A stretch of DNA of 50,922 nucleotides, taken from positions 1 through 50,922 of the forward strand of contig JAOAFI010000030.1 of assembly GCA_026416375.1 (NCBI GenBank). The letters are read 5' to 3'. The notes below the pieces were generated by a model that was given only the letters and a program-made list of their open reading frames with translations, was not told the DNA's origin and ran no database searches. How positions within the stretch are numbered: position 1 is the first letter of the stretch; each line of letters starts with the position of its first letter. This stretch comes from Patescibacteria group bacterium. GTDB lineage: Bacteria; Patescibacteriota; Microgenomatia; UBA1406; GWC2-37-13. A program made the position numbers and the translations under genes. This document shows positions 41,881-50,188 of this stretch, piece by piece.

Positions 41881-42568
41881 TTTTTTTAAATTTTTTTTAT
41901 TTTTATTTTTAAGTTTTTTGTTTTTTATTTTCATAAAAATTTTTTTTAACTTCTTTCTTATTAAAAATATAAAAATTATTAATTCTGAAAAAAAAGATCT
42001 TTTAGGAATTGAAGAAATAAAAAAACAACAAATATTTTTATTAAATGAAGAAGAAATAAAAAATATTTTATTAAGAAAAAATCCTGATTTAAAAGATGTA
42101 AAAATAGAAAAAAAATATCCTAATTCAATCATTATTAATATTTTTAAGGATGAAGAAATAGCCTTTTTGGAAGCAGATATTGGTTATTTTTATCTTTCAG
42201 AAAATGGCAAAATAATTTTTAAATCAAAAAATAAAAAAAATGAATCTTTGCCTAGAATTAATTTTTATCAAAAATTAATTTTTAATAATTATTTACCTGG
42301 AGAAAAGATTTATTTTAAAGAAATTCTTTCTAGTCTTAAAATTTTAAAAAAAATGAATGAAATTGATGTTAAAATTATTAGTATTGATATTAATGGAGTT
42401 GATATGATACTATTTAATTTAGAAAATGAAAAAATTTTTTTTGGAGTAGAAAAAGATATTGATTTTCAATTTTTTCAATTTAAAAAAATTTTTACTTATT
42501 TAAAAATTGAAGGAAAAAAATATAAAGAAATTGATTTGCGTTTTGATAAACCAATTATTAGATTTTAA
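41843..42568 (+). CDS. ftsQ: FtsQ/DivIB-like division protein (POTRA domain)
   Basis: 241 residues. A basic N-terminus and one long membrane helix (about 15-38) are followed by a POTRA-like segment (about 40-105; includes NPDLKDVKIEKKYPNSIIIN with the conserved KxYPxxIxI strand) and a beta domain. FtsQ links early and late division proteins. Assignment rests on architecture plus its place between murG and ftsA. The start overlaps the murG end by 38 bp; no later ATG keeps the membrane helix. Confidence 0.88.
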   Translation: MHQKKSLKKFFYNFFKFFLFLFLSFLFFIFIKIFFNFFLIKNIKIINSEKKDLLGIEEIKKQQIFLLNEEEIKNILLRKNPDLKDVKIEKKYPNSIIINIFKDEEIAFLEADIGYFYLSENGKIIFKSKNKKNESLPRINFYQKLIFNNYLPGEKIYFKEILSSLKILKKMNEIDVKIISIDINGVDMILFNLENEKIFFGVEKDIDFQFFQFKKIFTYLKIEGKKYKEIDLRFDKPIIRF

Positions 42569-42576
42569 GTAATTAT

Positions 42577-43836
42577 ATGTCAGATGTAATAATTTCAGGT
42601 TTAGATATTGGTAGTAATAAAATATCAACTTTAGTAGCTATAAAACAACAAGATTCTAATGATTTAAAAATTATTGGTTTTAATAGCACTCCTTCATTTG
42701 GAGTGAAAAAAGGATTAATAGTTGATATAAAACAAGTAACCGATGCTGTTGAAGATAGTATTGAAAAAGCTGAAAGAATGGCTGGCCACAAAATTAATAA
42801 TGTGTTTGTTTCTGTTGGAGGTCCTCATATTTCTTCTTTAAATTCTCATGGAATTGTTGCTATTTCTAATTCTCAAGGAGAAATTGATGATGAAGATGTT
42901 AATCGTGTTATTGAGGCAGCCAGAGCAATTTCTTTATCAACAACAAAACAAATAATTCAAGTTAATCCTAGAGATTTTATTGTTGATGGTCAATCAGGAA
43001 TAAAAAATCCTATAGGAATGACAGGTGTAAGGCTTGAAGTTGATACTCATATTATTACTGCTTCATCAATTAATTTAAAAAATATTGAAAGAGTTCTTAA
43101 TGATTTAGGATTAGAAAATTCTGGATTTGTTTTTTGCGGATTAGCTTCATCCGAGTCAGTTTTGACAGATACAGAAAAAGAGCTTGGAGTTGTTTTAGTT
43201 GATATTGGAGGAGGAAAAACAGATATTGCTATATTTGTTGATGGTTCGTTATCTTATTCATCATCAATTCCAATTGGTGCAAGGCATATTACAAACGATA
43301 TTGCTGTTGGTCTTCGAATTTCTCTTGATTCAGCAGAAAAAATAAAACTTTATTTAAGTAAAAACTTAAATCTTAAAAAAAAATCTTCTCAAATTGATTT
43401 TTCATCTTTGAATCTCAATGAAACAATTGAAGATATTTCTCTTTCAACTTTAATTGATGGAATTATTTTTGCAAGAATTGAAGAAATATATAAAATGATT
43501 TTTGAAGAAATTGAAAAGAGCGGTTTTTCTCAAAATATACCAGCGGGTTTAGTAATTACTGGTGGAGGAGCTTTAAATATTGGAATGATTGAAGTGGGAA
43601 AAAAAGTTATTGGTCTTCCTATAAGAATTGGTATACCTGATAAAGTATCGGGATTAGTTGATGAAATAAATGATCCTCAATATGCTACTTCTGTTGGTTT
43701 GATTTTATATGGGTTTAAAAATATAATTAATAAAGAAAATCCAGATTTTAAAAATTTTTCTAATATTTTAAAAGATTTTAAATTAACAAATACTATTAGT
43801 AAAATAAAGAATTTTTTTAAACAATTTATTCCTTAA
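42577..43836 (+). CDS. ftsA: Cell-division ATPase FtsA
   Basis: 419 residues in the actin-like fold. GLDIGSNKISTLVA (phosphate 1), the inserted 1C domain with GMTGVRLEVDTHIITAS, VDIGGGKTDIAIF (phosphate 2) and VITGGGALN (adenosine motif) are in order. A C-terminal amphipathic helix (IKNFFKQF) should tether it to the membrane. FtsA anchors FtsZ and recruits late division proteins. It lies 11 nt before ftsZ. Confidence 0.97.
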   Translation: MSDVIISGLDIGSNKISTLVAIKQQDSNDLKIIGFNSTPSFGVKKGLIVDIKQVTDAVEDSIEKAERMAGHKINNVFVSVGGPHISSLNSHGIVAISNSQGEIDDEDVNRVIEAARAISLSTTKQIIQVNPRDFIVDGQSGIKNPIGMTGVRLEVDTHIITASSINLKNIERVLNDLGLENSGFVFCGLASSESVLTDTEKELGVVLVDIGGGKTDIAIFVDGSLSYSSSIPIGARHITNDIAVGLRISLDSAEKIKLYLSKNLNLKKKSSQIDFSSLNLNETIEDISLSTLIDGIIFARIEEIYKMIFEEIEKSGFSQNIPAGLVITGGGALNIGMIEVGKKVIGLPIRIGIPDKVSGLVDEINDPQYATSVGLILYGFKNIINKENPDFKNFSNILKDFKLTNTISKIKNFFKQFIP

Positions 43837-43847
43837 AATATAAAAAT

Positions 43848-44972
43848 ATGTTAATAAAACCAAAAACAGGCCAAGAAGCAAGAATAAAAGTAATTGGAGT
43901 TGGAGGAGGAGGAGGGAATGCTATTTCTTCAATGGTTGAAGAGGGAGGAATTAAAGGTGTTGATTTTATTGCTGTTAACACTGATGCTCAGGCTCTTTTA
44001 GCCAATAAAGCAACAATAAAAATTCAAATAGGAGAGAATTTAACAAAAGGATTAGGTTCTGGAGGAAATCCAGAAATTGGTCGCCAAGCAGCTGAAGAAT
44101 CAAGAGAAAAACTTAAAGAAGAACTGACAGGTGCTGATATGATTTTTATTACTTGTGGAGAAGGAGGAGGAACAGGCACAGGCGCTTCGCCTATTATTGC
44201 TGAAATTGCTAAAGAAACTGGTGCTTTGACTATTGCTGTTGTTACTAAGCCATTTGATTTTGAAGGAGTAAAAAGAAAATTCACTGCTGAAGATGGAATT
44301 GCTAATTTAAAAGAAAAAGTAGATACATTAATAGTTGTTCCAAATCAAAAAATTTTAAATATTATTGATAAGAAAACTTCTATTCTTGAAGCTTTTAAAA
44401 AAATAGATCAAGTTTTGGTTTCTGGAGTGAAAGGAATAGCTGAACTTATTACTACTCCTGGATTAATTAATGTTGATTTTGCTGATGTAAAATCAATTAT
44501 GAGCAATTCAGGAACTGCTTTAATGGGAATGGGATTAGCAAGCGGAGATAAAAGAGCAATGGCCGCAATAAAGCAAGCTATTAGTTCTCCTTTACTTGAC
44601 ATATCAATCGAAGGAGCAAAAGGAGTGCTTTTAAATATTGTTGGCGGACCTGATTTAACAATGAGTGAAGTTGATGAAGCAGCTTCAATTATTGCCAAAA
44701 GCGTTGATCCTGATGCTAATATTATTTTTGGTGCTGTTATTGATGATAAAATGATGGATCAGTTAAAAGTAACAATTATTGCTACTCGTTTTGATGATAA
44801 TAAATTAAGATTTTTTAAATTTAAAAAAAACGATGAAAAAAAAGAAGAAAAGGATTCTGATTTAAAAGATAAATTAGACGAAGAAAAAATAGAAGATATT
44901 AAAGATGATGAAGAGTTTTTTGATGAAGAATCTTCTGAATTTGATATTCCTGCTTTTTTAAGAAAAAAATAA
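43848..44972 (+). CDS. ftsZ: Cell-division GTPase FtsZ
   Basis: 374 residues. The GTP-binding domain begins with GVGGGGGNAISSM and carries the tubulin signature GGGTGTGAS (106-114), followed by the catalytic T7 region. A charged, Lys/Asp/Glu-rich linker (about 325-362) leads to the conserved C-terminal peptide FDIPAFLRKK (365-374), which binds FtsA and other partners. It assembles the Z ring. The intact C-terminal peptide implies canonical FtsA tethering. Confidence 0.98.
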   Translation: MLIKPKTGQEARIKVIGVGGGGGNAISSMVEEGGIKGVDFIAVNTDAQALLANKATIKIQIGENLTKGLGSGGNPEIGRQAAEESREKLKEELTGADMIFITCGEGGGTGTGASPIIAEIAKETGALTIAVVTKPFDFEGVKRKFTAEDGIANLKEKVDTLIVVPNQKILNIIDKKTSILEAFKKIDQVLVSGVKGIAELITTPGLINVDFADVKSIMSNSGTALMGMGLASGDKRAMAAIKQAISSPLLDISIEGAKGVLLNIVGGPDLTMSEVDEAASIIAKSVDPDANIIFGAVIDDKMMDQLKVTIIATRFDDNKLRFFKFKKNDEKKEEKDSDLKDKLDEEKIEDIKDDEEFFDEESSEFDIPAFLRKK

Positions 44973-45001
44973 TTGTTATATTTTTTTATTTTTTATATAA
45001 T
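44973..45001 (+). promoter_or_regulatory. ileS promoter, leaderless type
   Basis: TTGTTA (44973-44978, immediately after the ftsZ stop), 17 bp, TATAAT (44996-45001), then 9 nt to the ATG at 45011. Confidence 0.6.
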
Positions 45002-45010
45002 TATTAAAAT

Positions 45011-47980
45011 ATGTTTAAGCCAATTGAAGAAAATCATAATTTTATTGAGATGGAGAAGAAGTGGTTGAAATATTGGTATGAAAATGGAATTGTTAAAAAA
45101 TATTTAAACAAAAATAAAAATTCAAAAAAATACTTTTCTTTTTTAGACGGGCCGATTACTGCCAATAATCCTATGGGCGTTCATCATGCTTGGGGAAGAA
45201 CTTATAAAGATTTATGGCCAAGATTTTATAATCTGCTTGGTTATAAACAAAGATTTCAGAATGGATTTGATTGTCAAGGACTTTGGGTTGAGGTAGAAGT
45301 TGAGAAGGAGCTTGGACTTAAAACAAAAAAAGATATTGAAAATTTAGTGCCTGGCGATAAATTTGCTTCAATTGCTAAATTTGTTCAACTTTGCAAAGAT
45401 AGAGTTTATCGTTTTTCTAAAATTCAAACAGAACAATCAAAGAGACTTGGATATTTTGCTGACTGGGAACATTCTTACTTTACAATGAGTGATGAAAATA
45501 ATTATATGATCTGGACTTTTTTGAAAAAATGTTATGAAAACGGCTGGATATATAAAGGTCAAGAATCTGTTCCTTGGTGTCCAAGATGTGAGACGGCTAT
45601 TTCTCAGCATGAGATGTTGACAGAAGATTATAAAGAAGTAATTCATGAATCAATATATTTTAAGTTAAAAATCAAAAATCAAAAATCAAAAATCAAAAAT
45701 ATCACTGAAAATTTAGAAAAAGAAAATCAATATTTATTGGTATGGACAACAACGCCATGGACTTTGCCAGCTAATATCGCAGTAGCTGTTGATGAAACAT
45801 TTGATTATTCTTTGGTAGAGTTAAAAAACGGCGAACAATATTGGCTGGCAAAAGATTTAGTTAATTCAGTTATTGGCGATGATTTAAAGAAAATTATAAA
45901 GACAGTAAAAGGAAAAGATTTAGTTGGTTTAAAATACACTGGTCCTTTTGACGATCTGCCGGTTGTCAAAAAAACAGCTCAAAAAAACCCTGATAAATTT
46001 CATATAGTTATTGCTACTGATGAAAAGATAATGCCGATTAGTTTAACTGAAGGAACAGGAATGGTCCATACTGCAGTTTCTGCCGGTACCGAAGATTATA
46101 AACTGGGAAAAAAACTTGGTCTTCCAATGATTCCGGTAATTGATGATCAGGCAAATTATTTGGAGGGATTAGGAGAATTTTCTTTTAAAAACGCCAAAAA
46201 AAATCCAAGATTAATTCTTGACTATATGAAAAAAAATGGATTTGCTTATAAGATTCATAATTATAAACATCGTTATCCTGCCTGCTGGAGATGCAAGACT
46301 GAACTTGTCTGGAAAGTGGCTGAGGAATGGTATATCGCAATGGATAAACCTAGTAAATTAAAAATTAAAAATTCAAAATTAAAAATTTCGACTTTGCGAG
46401 AAAAAATGATCAAAGTTGCAAAGTCGATAATATGGATGCCGGAATTTGGTCTTGATCGTGAACTTGATTGGCTTAAAAATATGCATGATTGGCTTATTTC
46501 TAAAAAAAATCGTTTTTGGGGACTTTCTCTTCCGATTTATGAATGTAAAAAATGCGGTTATTTTGAAGTTATTGGATCAAAGGAAGAATTAAAACAAAAA
46601 GCAGTTGAAGGATGGGAGAAATTTGAAGGTCGTTCTCCTCATAAGCCTTATATTGATGAAGTAAAGATAAAATGTCAAAAATGTGGAAATTTAGTTTCTA
46701 GAATTGATGATGTTGGCAATCCTTGGCTTGATGCTGGAATTGTTGCTTATTCAACAATTGCTAAAAACAATCAAGGAGAACCTCTTTATAAAATAAATAA
46801 AAAAGAATGGCGAAGGTGGTTTCCGGCTGATTTTATTACTGAGTCTTTTCCCGGCCAGTTTAAAAACTGGTTTTATGCTTTGATTGCTATGTCAACCGTA
46901 ATGGAAAATGAGCCTCCTTTTAAAAGAGTTTTAGGATATGGCACTCTTTTGGGGGAAGATGGACGGCCAATGCATAAAAGCTGGGGCAATGCTATTGAAT
47001 TTAATGAAGGAGCTGACAAAATTGGTGTTGATGTGATGCGCTGGATGTTTAGTCGTCAAAATCCTTCGGATAATATGCTTTTTGGTTACAAAAAAGCTGA
47101 TGAGGTCAGACGTCAATTTTATTTAATTCTTTGGAATATATATAAATTTTTTGTTGAATATGTTAATTTAGATAAAATAGAAGTTGAAAAATTAAAAATA
47201 GAAAATGAATATGAAAAATTAACCATTTTAGATAAATGGATTTTAAGTAGGTTTGTTTCAACTGTTTATTTTGTTGAAAAAAATCTTAAAAATTTTAATG
47301 CTAAAGATGCTGTTTTTGAAATTGAAAAATTTGTTTCTGATTTGTCTACTTGGTATATTAGAAGAAGCAGAGACAGAGTTTGGGTTAATAGCGATAATCA
47401 AGAAGATAAAAAAAATTTTTATTTAACTTTATATTATATTTTAGTTAATTTATCAATTGTTCTTTCAATGTTTTTGCCTTTTATAAGCGAAGAGATATAC
47501 ACAAATTTAACAAATAATGAATCTGTTCATCTTGAGTTTTGGCCTAAATTAAATAAAAATTTTTATAATAAAGATTTAGAAGATCAGATGAATTTAGCAA
47601 GAAAAATAGTTGAGGCAGGTCATTCAAAAAGAAAAGAAATGAAAGTAAAAGTAAGAATTCCTCTTTTAAAACTTAATATTGATTTTTCAGAAAATTTAGA
47701 AAAATTAAAAATAATCGATAGAAATATTTGGAAAATAGTTTTAGATGAACTTAATATAAAAAATCTTTATTTGAATAAAAAACTTATTTATCCAGAAAAA
47801 GAATTTTTTGTTTCTCAAGAAGATCTCGATTATGAAGGAAATTTGAGAGAGTTTATCAGAACTGTTCAAATGAAAAGAAAAGAATTAAGACTTAAACCAA
47901 ATGAATATTTTAATTATAATATTCCTTCAGAATTTAAAAAAAGCGAATCTTTCTTAAAAAGAAAACTAATGATAAAATAA
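45011..47980 (+). CDS. ileS: Isoleucine--tRNA ligase, atypical subfamily
   Basis: 989 residues with the layout of class Ia IleRS: catalytic core, CP1 editing domain (LVWTTTPWTLPANIAVAV), helical anticodon domain and C-terminal metal knuckles (CKKCG, CQKCG). Signature motifs are unusual. The HIGH region is PMGVHHAWGRT (54-64), the CHGLP-type block is FDCQGLWVE (86-94), and KMSKS is MHKSWGN (654-660). This combination resembles an IleRS-type ligase subgroup known from other bacteria such as Chloroflexi and Actinobacteria. Two low-complexity insertions, 218-230 and 448-459, consist of KLKIKN-type peptide. It is the only Ile/Val/Leu synthetase in the window. rodA follows after 4 nt. Confidence 0.9.
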   Translation: MFKPIEENHNFIEMEKKWLKYWYENGIVKKYLNKNKNSKKYFSFLDGPITANNPMGVHHAWGRTYKDLWPRFYNLLGYKQRFQNGFDCQGLWVEVEVEKELGLKTKKDIENLVPGDKFASIAKFVQLCKDRVYRFSKIQTEQSKRLGYFADWEHSYFTMSDENNYMIWTFLKKCYENGWIYKGQESVPWCPRCETAISQHEMLTEDYKEVIHESIYFKLKIKNQKSKIKNITENLEKENQYLLVWTTTPWTLPANIAVAVDETFDYSLVELKNGEQYWLAKDLVNSVIGDDLKKIIKTVKGKDLVGLKYTGPFDDLPVVKKTAQKNPDKFHIVIATDEKIMPISLTEGTGMVHTAVSAGTEDYKLGKKLGLPMIPVIDDQANYLEGLGEFSFKNAKKNPRLILDYMKKNGFAYKIHNYKHRYPACWRCKTELVWKVAEEWYIAMDKPSKLKIKNSKLKISTLREKMIKVAKSIIWMPEFGLDRELDWLKNMHDWLISKKNRFWGLSLPIYECKKCGYFEVIGSKEELKQKAVEGWEKFEGRSPHKPYIDEVKIKCQKCGNLVSRIDDVGNPWLDAGIVAYSTIAKNNQGEPLYKINKKEWRRWFPADFITESFPGQFKNWFYALIAMSTVMENEPPFKRVLGYGTLLGEDGRPMHKSWGNAIEFNEGADKIGVDVMRWMFSRQNPSDNMLFGYKKADEVRRQFYLILWNIYKFFVEYVNLDKIEVEKLKIENEYEKLTILDKWILSRFVSTVYFVEKNLKNFNAKDAVFEIEKFVSDLSTWYIRRSRDRVWVNSDNQEDKKNFYLTLYYILVNLSIVLSMFLPFISEEIYTNLTNNESVHLEFWPKLNKNFYNKDLEDQMNLARKIVEAGHSKRKEMKVKVRIPLLKLNIDFSENLEKLKIIDRNIWKIVLDELNIKNLYLNKKLIYPEKEFFVSQEDLDYEGNLREFIRTVQMKRKELRLKPNEYFNYNIPSEFKKSESFLKRKLMIK
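45662..45700 (+). repeat. In-frame AAAATC repeat in ileS (first)
   Basis: Four to five AAAAATC units encode KLKIKNQKSKIKN (IleRS residues 218-230), between the SIYF strand and LLVWTTTPWTLP of the editing domain. Confidence 0.6.
46352..46387 (+). repeat. In-frame A+T repeat in ileS (second)
   Basis: Units of AAATTAAAAATT/AAAAATTC encode SKLKIKNSKLKI (IleRS residues 448-459), between the WYIAMDK strand and LREKM. The peptide is nearly the same as the one in MurE. Confidence 0.6.
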
Positions 47981-47984
47981 AAAA

Positions 47985-49016
47985 ATGACATTTGTTTTTT
48001 TAACAATACTTTTATCTCTTTTTGGACTATTTAATCTTTTTGGAATAAATCAAGATTTATTTTGGAAACAATTAATAAATATTATTTTTGCTTTTTTAAT
48101 TTTTTTTATTTTAAAAAAATTTTCTTTTAATTTTTTTAAAATAAATTCTCGTTTTTTTTATTTATTTTTCTTAAGTCTTTTAATATTAAGTTTTATTATA
48201 GGAGTTGAAATAAAAGGATCAAAAAGATGGATTGATTTTGGTTTTTTTAGTTTTCAATCAAGCGAGTTTTTAAAACCTTTTTTTATATTGTTTTTAAGCG
48301 ATTATTTGTCAAAAAAAAATATTTTTGAAAATGATCTTTTTGTTTTATTTAAAACTTTTATATATTTTTTTATTCCGTTTTTTATTATTTTTAAACAGCC
48401 TGATTTAGCTAATTCTTTGACTTATTTAACAATTTTTTTAGTACTGGTTTTTTTTTCAAAAATTAATAAAAAATATTTTTTTTATATTATTAGTTTTTTT
48501 ATTTTTATTTTGCCTTTTGTTTTTTTTATTCTTAAACCTTATCAAAAAGCAAGAGTTTTATCTTTTTTAAATCCTTATTTTGATACAAAAGGAGCTTCAT
48601 ATAATATTATTCAATCTATTATTACTATTGGAAGCGGTGGTTTTTTGGGAAAAGGATTAGGATTTGGAACTCAATCAAAACTTAATTTTTTGCCGGAAAA
48701 TACGACTGATTTTGCTTTTGCTTCTTTAGTTGAACAATTTGGTTTTTTTGGTGGAGGAATTGTTATTTTTATTTATTCTTTATTGATTTTTTTTATTTTT
48801 AAGAAAATTTTATATTATTTTTTTGAAAAAAACGAAGATAGTTATGACAAGTTTTTATTTTGTCTTGGAATTTGTTCGTATATTGTGTTTCAATTTTTTG
48901 TTAATGTAGGAATGAATATGGGTATTATGCCTGTTGCTGGAGTAGCTTTGCCGTTTATTTCTTATGGAGGATCAGCTATAATGTCTTTAATGATTAGTTT
49001 AGCTTTATTGCCTTAA
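47985..49016 (+). CDS. rodA: SEDS glycosyltransferase, RodA/FtsW family (second copy)
   Basis: 343 residues with about ten hydrophobic helices. KGSKRWIDFGFFSFQSSEFL, GSGGFLGKGLGFGTQSKLNF, PENTTDFAFASLVEQFGFFG (catalytic Asp) and GVALPFISYGGSA match SEDS polymerases. As the second SEDS gene outside the murD-murG core, it is probably the elongation enzyme RodA, though no mreB, mreC or PBP2 is nearby and the FtsW/RodA split cannot be proven by eye. It starts 4 nt after ileS, so it is probably co-transcribed with it. Confidence 0.88.
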   Translation: MTFVFLTILLSLFGLFNLFGINQDLFWKQLINIIFAFLIFFILKKFSFNFFKINSRFFYLFFLSLLILSFIIGVEIKGSKRWIDFGFFSFQSSEFLKPFFILFLSDYLSKKNIFENDLFVLFKTFIYFFIPFFIIFKQPDLANSLTYLTIFLVLVFFSKINKKYFFYIISFFIFILPFVFFILKPYQKARVLSFLNPYFDTKGASYNIIQSIITIGSGGFLGKGLGFGTQSKLNFLPENTTDFAFASLVEQFGFFGGGIVIFIYSLLIFFIFKKILYYFFEKNEDSYDKFLFCLGICSYIVFQFFVNVGMNMGIMPVAGVALPFISYGGSAIMSLMISLALLP

Positions 49017-49034
49017 ATTTTTATAAATTTATCA

Positions 49035-49063
49035 TTGCTTTAAAAAAATTTTTTTTGTATAAT
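49035..49063 (+). promoter_or_regulatory. rplU promoter, leaderless type
   Basis: TTGCTT (49035-49040), 17 bp, TATAAT (49058-49063), then 7 nt to the rplU ATG at 49071. Confidence 0.65.
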
Positions 49064-49070
49064 TTGATTT

Positions 49071-49382
49071 ATGGCTAAATTTGCTGTTATAAAAACTGGA
49101 GGAAAACAATATTTAGTAAAAGAAGAAGACAAAATTATTGTTGATAGAATTGAGGCAAAAGAAAAAGAAAAGATAGATTTAGATACTTTAATGATTTTTA
49201 GTGATGATGAAAAAGAATTTGAAATGGGTAATCCATTATTAGGTAAAAAAGTTATAGCTGAGATTGTTTCTCAAGATAAAGGAGAAAAAATAAAAATTTT
49301 AAGATTTAAAGCAAAAGTAAGATATAGAAAAAGAAAAGGTTTTCGTCCATATTTAACAACATTAAAAATAATTAAGATATAA
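49071..49382 (+). CDS. rplU: 50S ribosomal protein L21
   Basis: 103 residues, the family length. FAVIKTGGKQYLVKE at the start, IVDRIEAKEKEKI, and the C-terminal FKAKVRYRKRKGFRPYLT block are diagnostic. L21 binds 23S rRNA. It leads the conserved rplU-rpmA pair, with rpmA 7 nt downstream. Confidence 0.98.
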   Translation: MAKFAVIKTGGKQYLVKEEDKIIVDRIEAKEKEKIDLDTLMIFSDDEKEFEMGNPLLGKKVIAEIVSQDKGEKIKILRFKAKVRYRKRKGFRPYLTTLKIIKI

Positions 49383-49389
49383 TTTTTAT

Positions 49390-49635
49390 ATGGCACATAC
49401 AAAAGCTCAAAAAACAGTTAAAGGCAACCGTGATTCTCAAAGTAAAAGACTTGGAGTTAAAGTATATGGCGGAGAAAAAGTTGAAGCTGGAAATATTATT
49501 ATTCGTCAGAGAGGAACTAAAGTTAATGCTGGTCCTGGAACAATGCTTTCTAGAGACTTTACGATTTTAGCTTTAAAAAAAGGAAATGTAAAATTTTATA
49601 AAAGACGCGGTGAGCTTTTTGTTTCTGTAGTGTAA
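49390..49635 (+). CDS. rpmA: 50S ribosomal protein L27
   Basis: 81 residues. GNRDSQSKRLGVKVYGGEKV, IIIRQRGTKVNAGP and the FYKRRGELFVSV end are diagnostic. The N-terminus MAHTKAQKTVKG is close to the usual MAHKKAGGST form and does not carry the cleavable extension of Firmicutes L27, so it can reach the peptidyl-transferase centre directly. Confidence 0.98.
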   Translation: MAHTKAQKTVKGNRDSQSKRLGVKVYGGEKVEAGNIIIRQRGTKVNAGPGTMLSRDFTILALKKGNVKFYKRRGELFVSVV

Positions 49636-49645
49636 AATAATCTTC

Positions 49646-50188
49646 ATGGAGGATATTTTTCAAAAAATAAAATCTTCAGATGATATTTTTGAAAAAGCAA
49701 GATTAATTAGAGATTTAATAAGAAATAAAGATATTCAAATAAAAAAAATTGCTGAAAATCTTGGTGTTTCTTCTTCTTATGTTTGTCATTTAGAGCGTAT
49801 TTTAAATCTTCCTGAGATAATAGTTGATGGATATTATTCAAAATTAATAACAATTAGTCATCTTTTTATAATCTCAAGAATTAAAGATAAAGAAAAATTG
49901 ATAAAAATTTATGAAAAAATATTAGCAGAAAGTTTAACTATTTCTCAGACTGATAATTTAATAAGAGAAGAATTATATCAAGTTTCAGATAGGGGAGACT
50001 ATTTGAAATTGGAAGAGAAAAATAAATTATTTGAAAAATTTAATAAGAAGTTTAAAGATGTTTTAATAAAAATAATTCAAACAAGAAAAGGAGCAAAAAT
50101 AATTTTTGAGATTAAAGGAAACTTAGAAAAAACCTCAAGATTGATAAAAAAAATTTTTAACGAAGTGTCTCAGGTAGAGGATTTTTGA
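49646..50188 (+). CDS. ParB-type HTH protein without the CTPase domain
   Basis: 180 residues. Residues about 28-108 match the ParB/Spo0J/KorB DNA-binding core: IKKIAENLGVSSSYVCHLER forms the helix-turn-helix, followed by LPEIIVDGYYSKLITISHL and the helical pairs typical of ParB. The N-terminal ParB nuclease-like/CTP-binding domain (GERR motif) is absent, and the C-terminal 60 residues are a charged helical tail with a beta segment that might dimerise. It could be a transcription regulator or an adaptor for DNA segregation; no parA is near. The ATG is 10 nt after rpmA. Its 3' end overlaps lepB by 32 bp on the opposite strand. Confidence 0.8.
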   Translation: MEDIFQKIKSSDDIFEKARLIRDLIRNKDIQIKKIAENLGVSSSYVCHLERILNLPEIIVDGYYSKLITISHLFIISRIKDKEKLIKIYEKILAESLTISQTDNLIREELYQVSDRGDYLKLEEKNKLFEKFNKKFKDVLIKIIQTRKGAKIIFEIKGNLEKTSRLIKKIFNEVSQVEDF

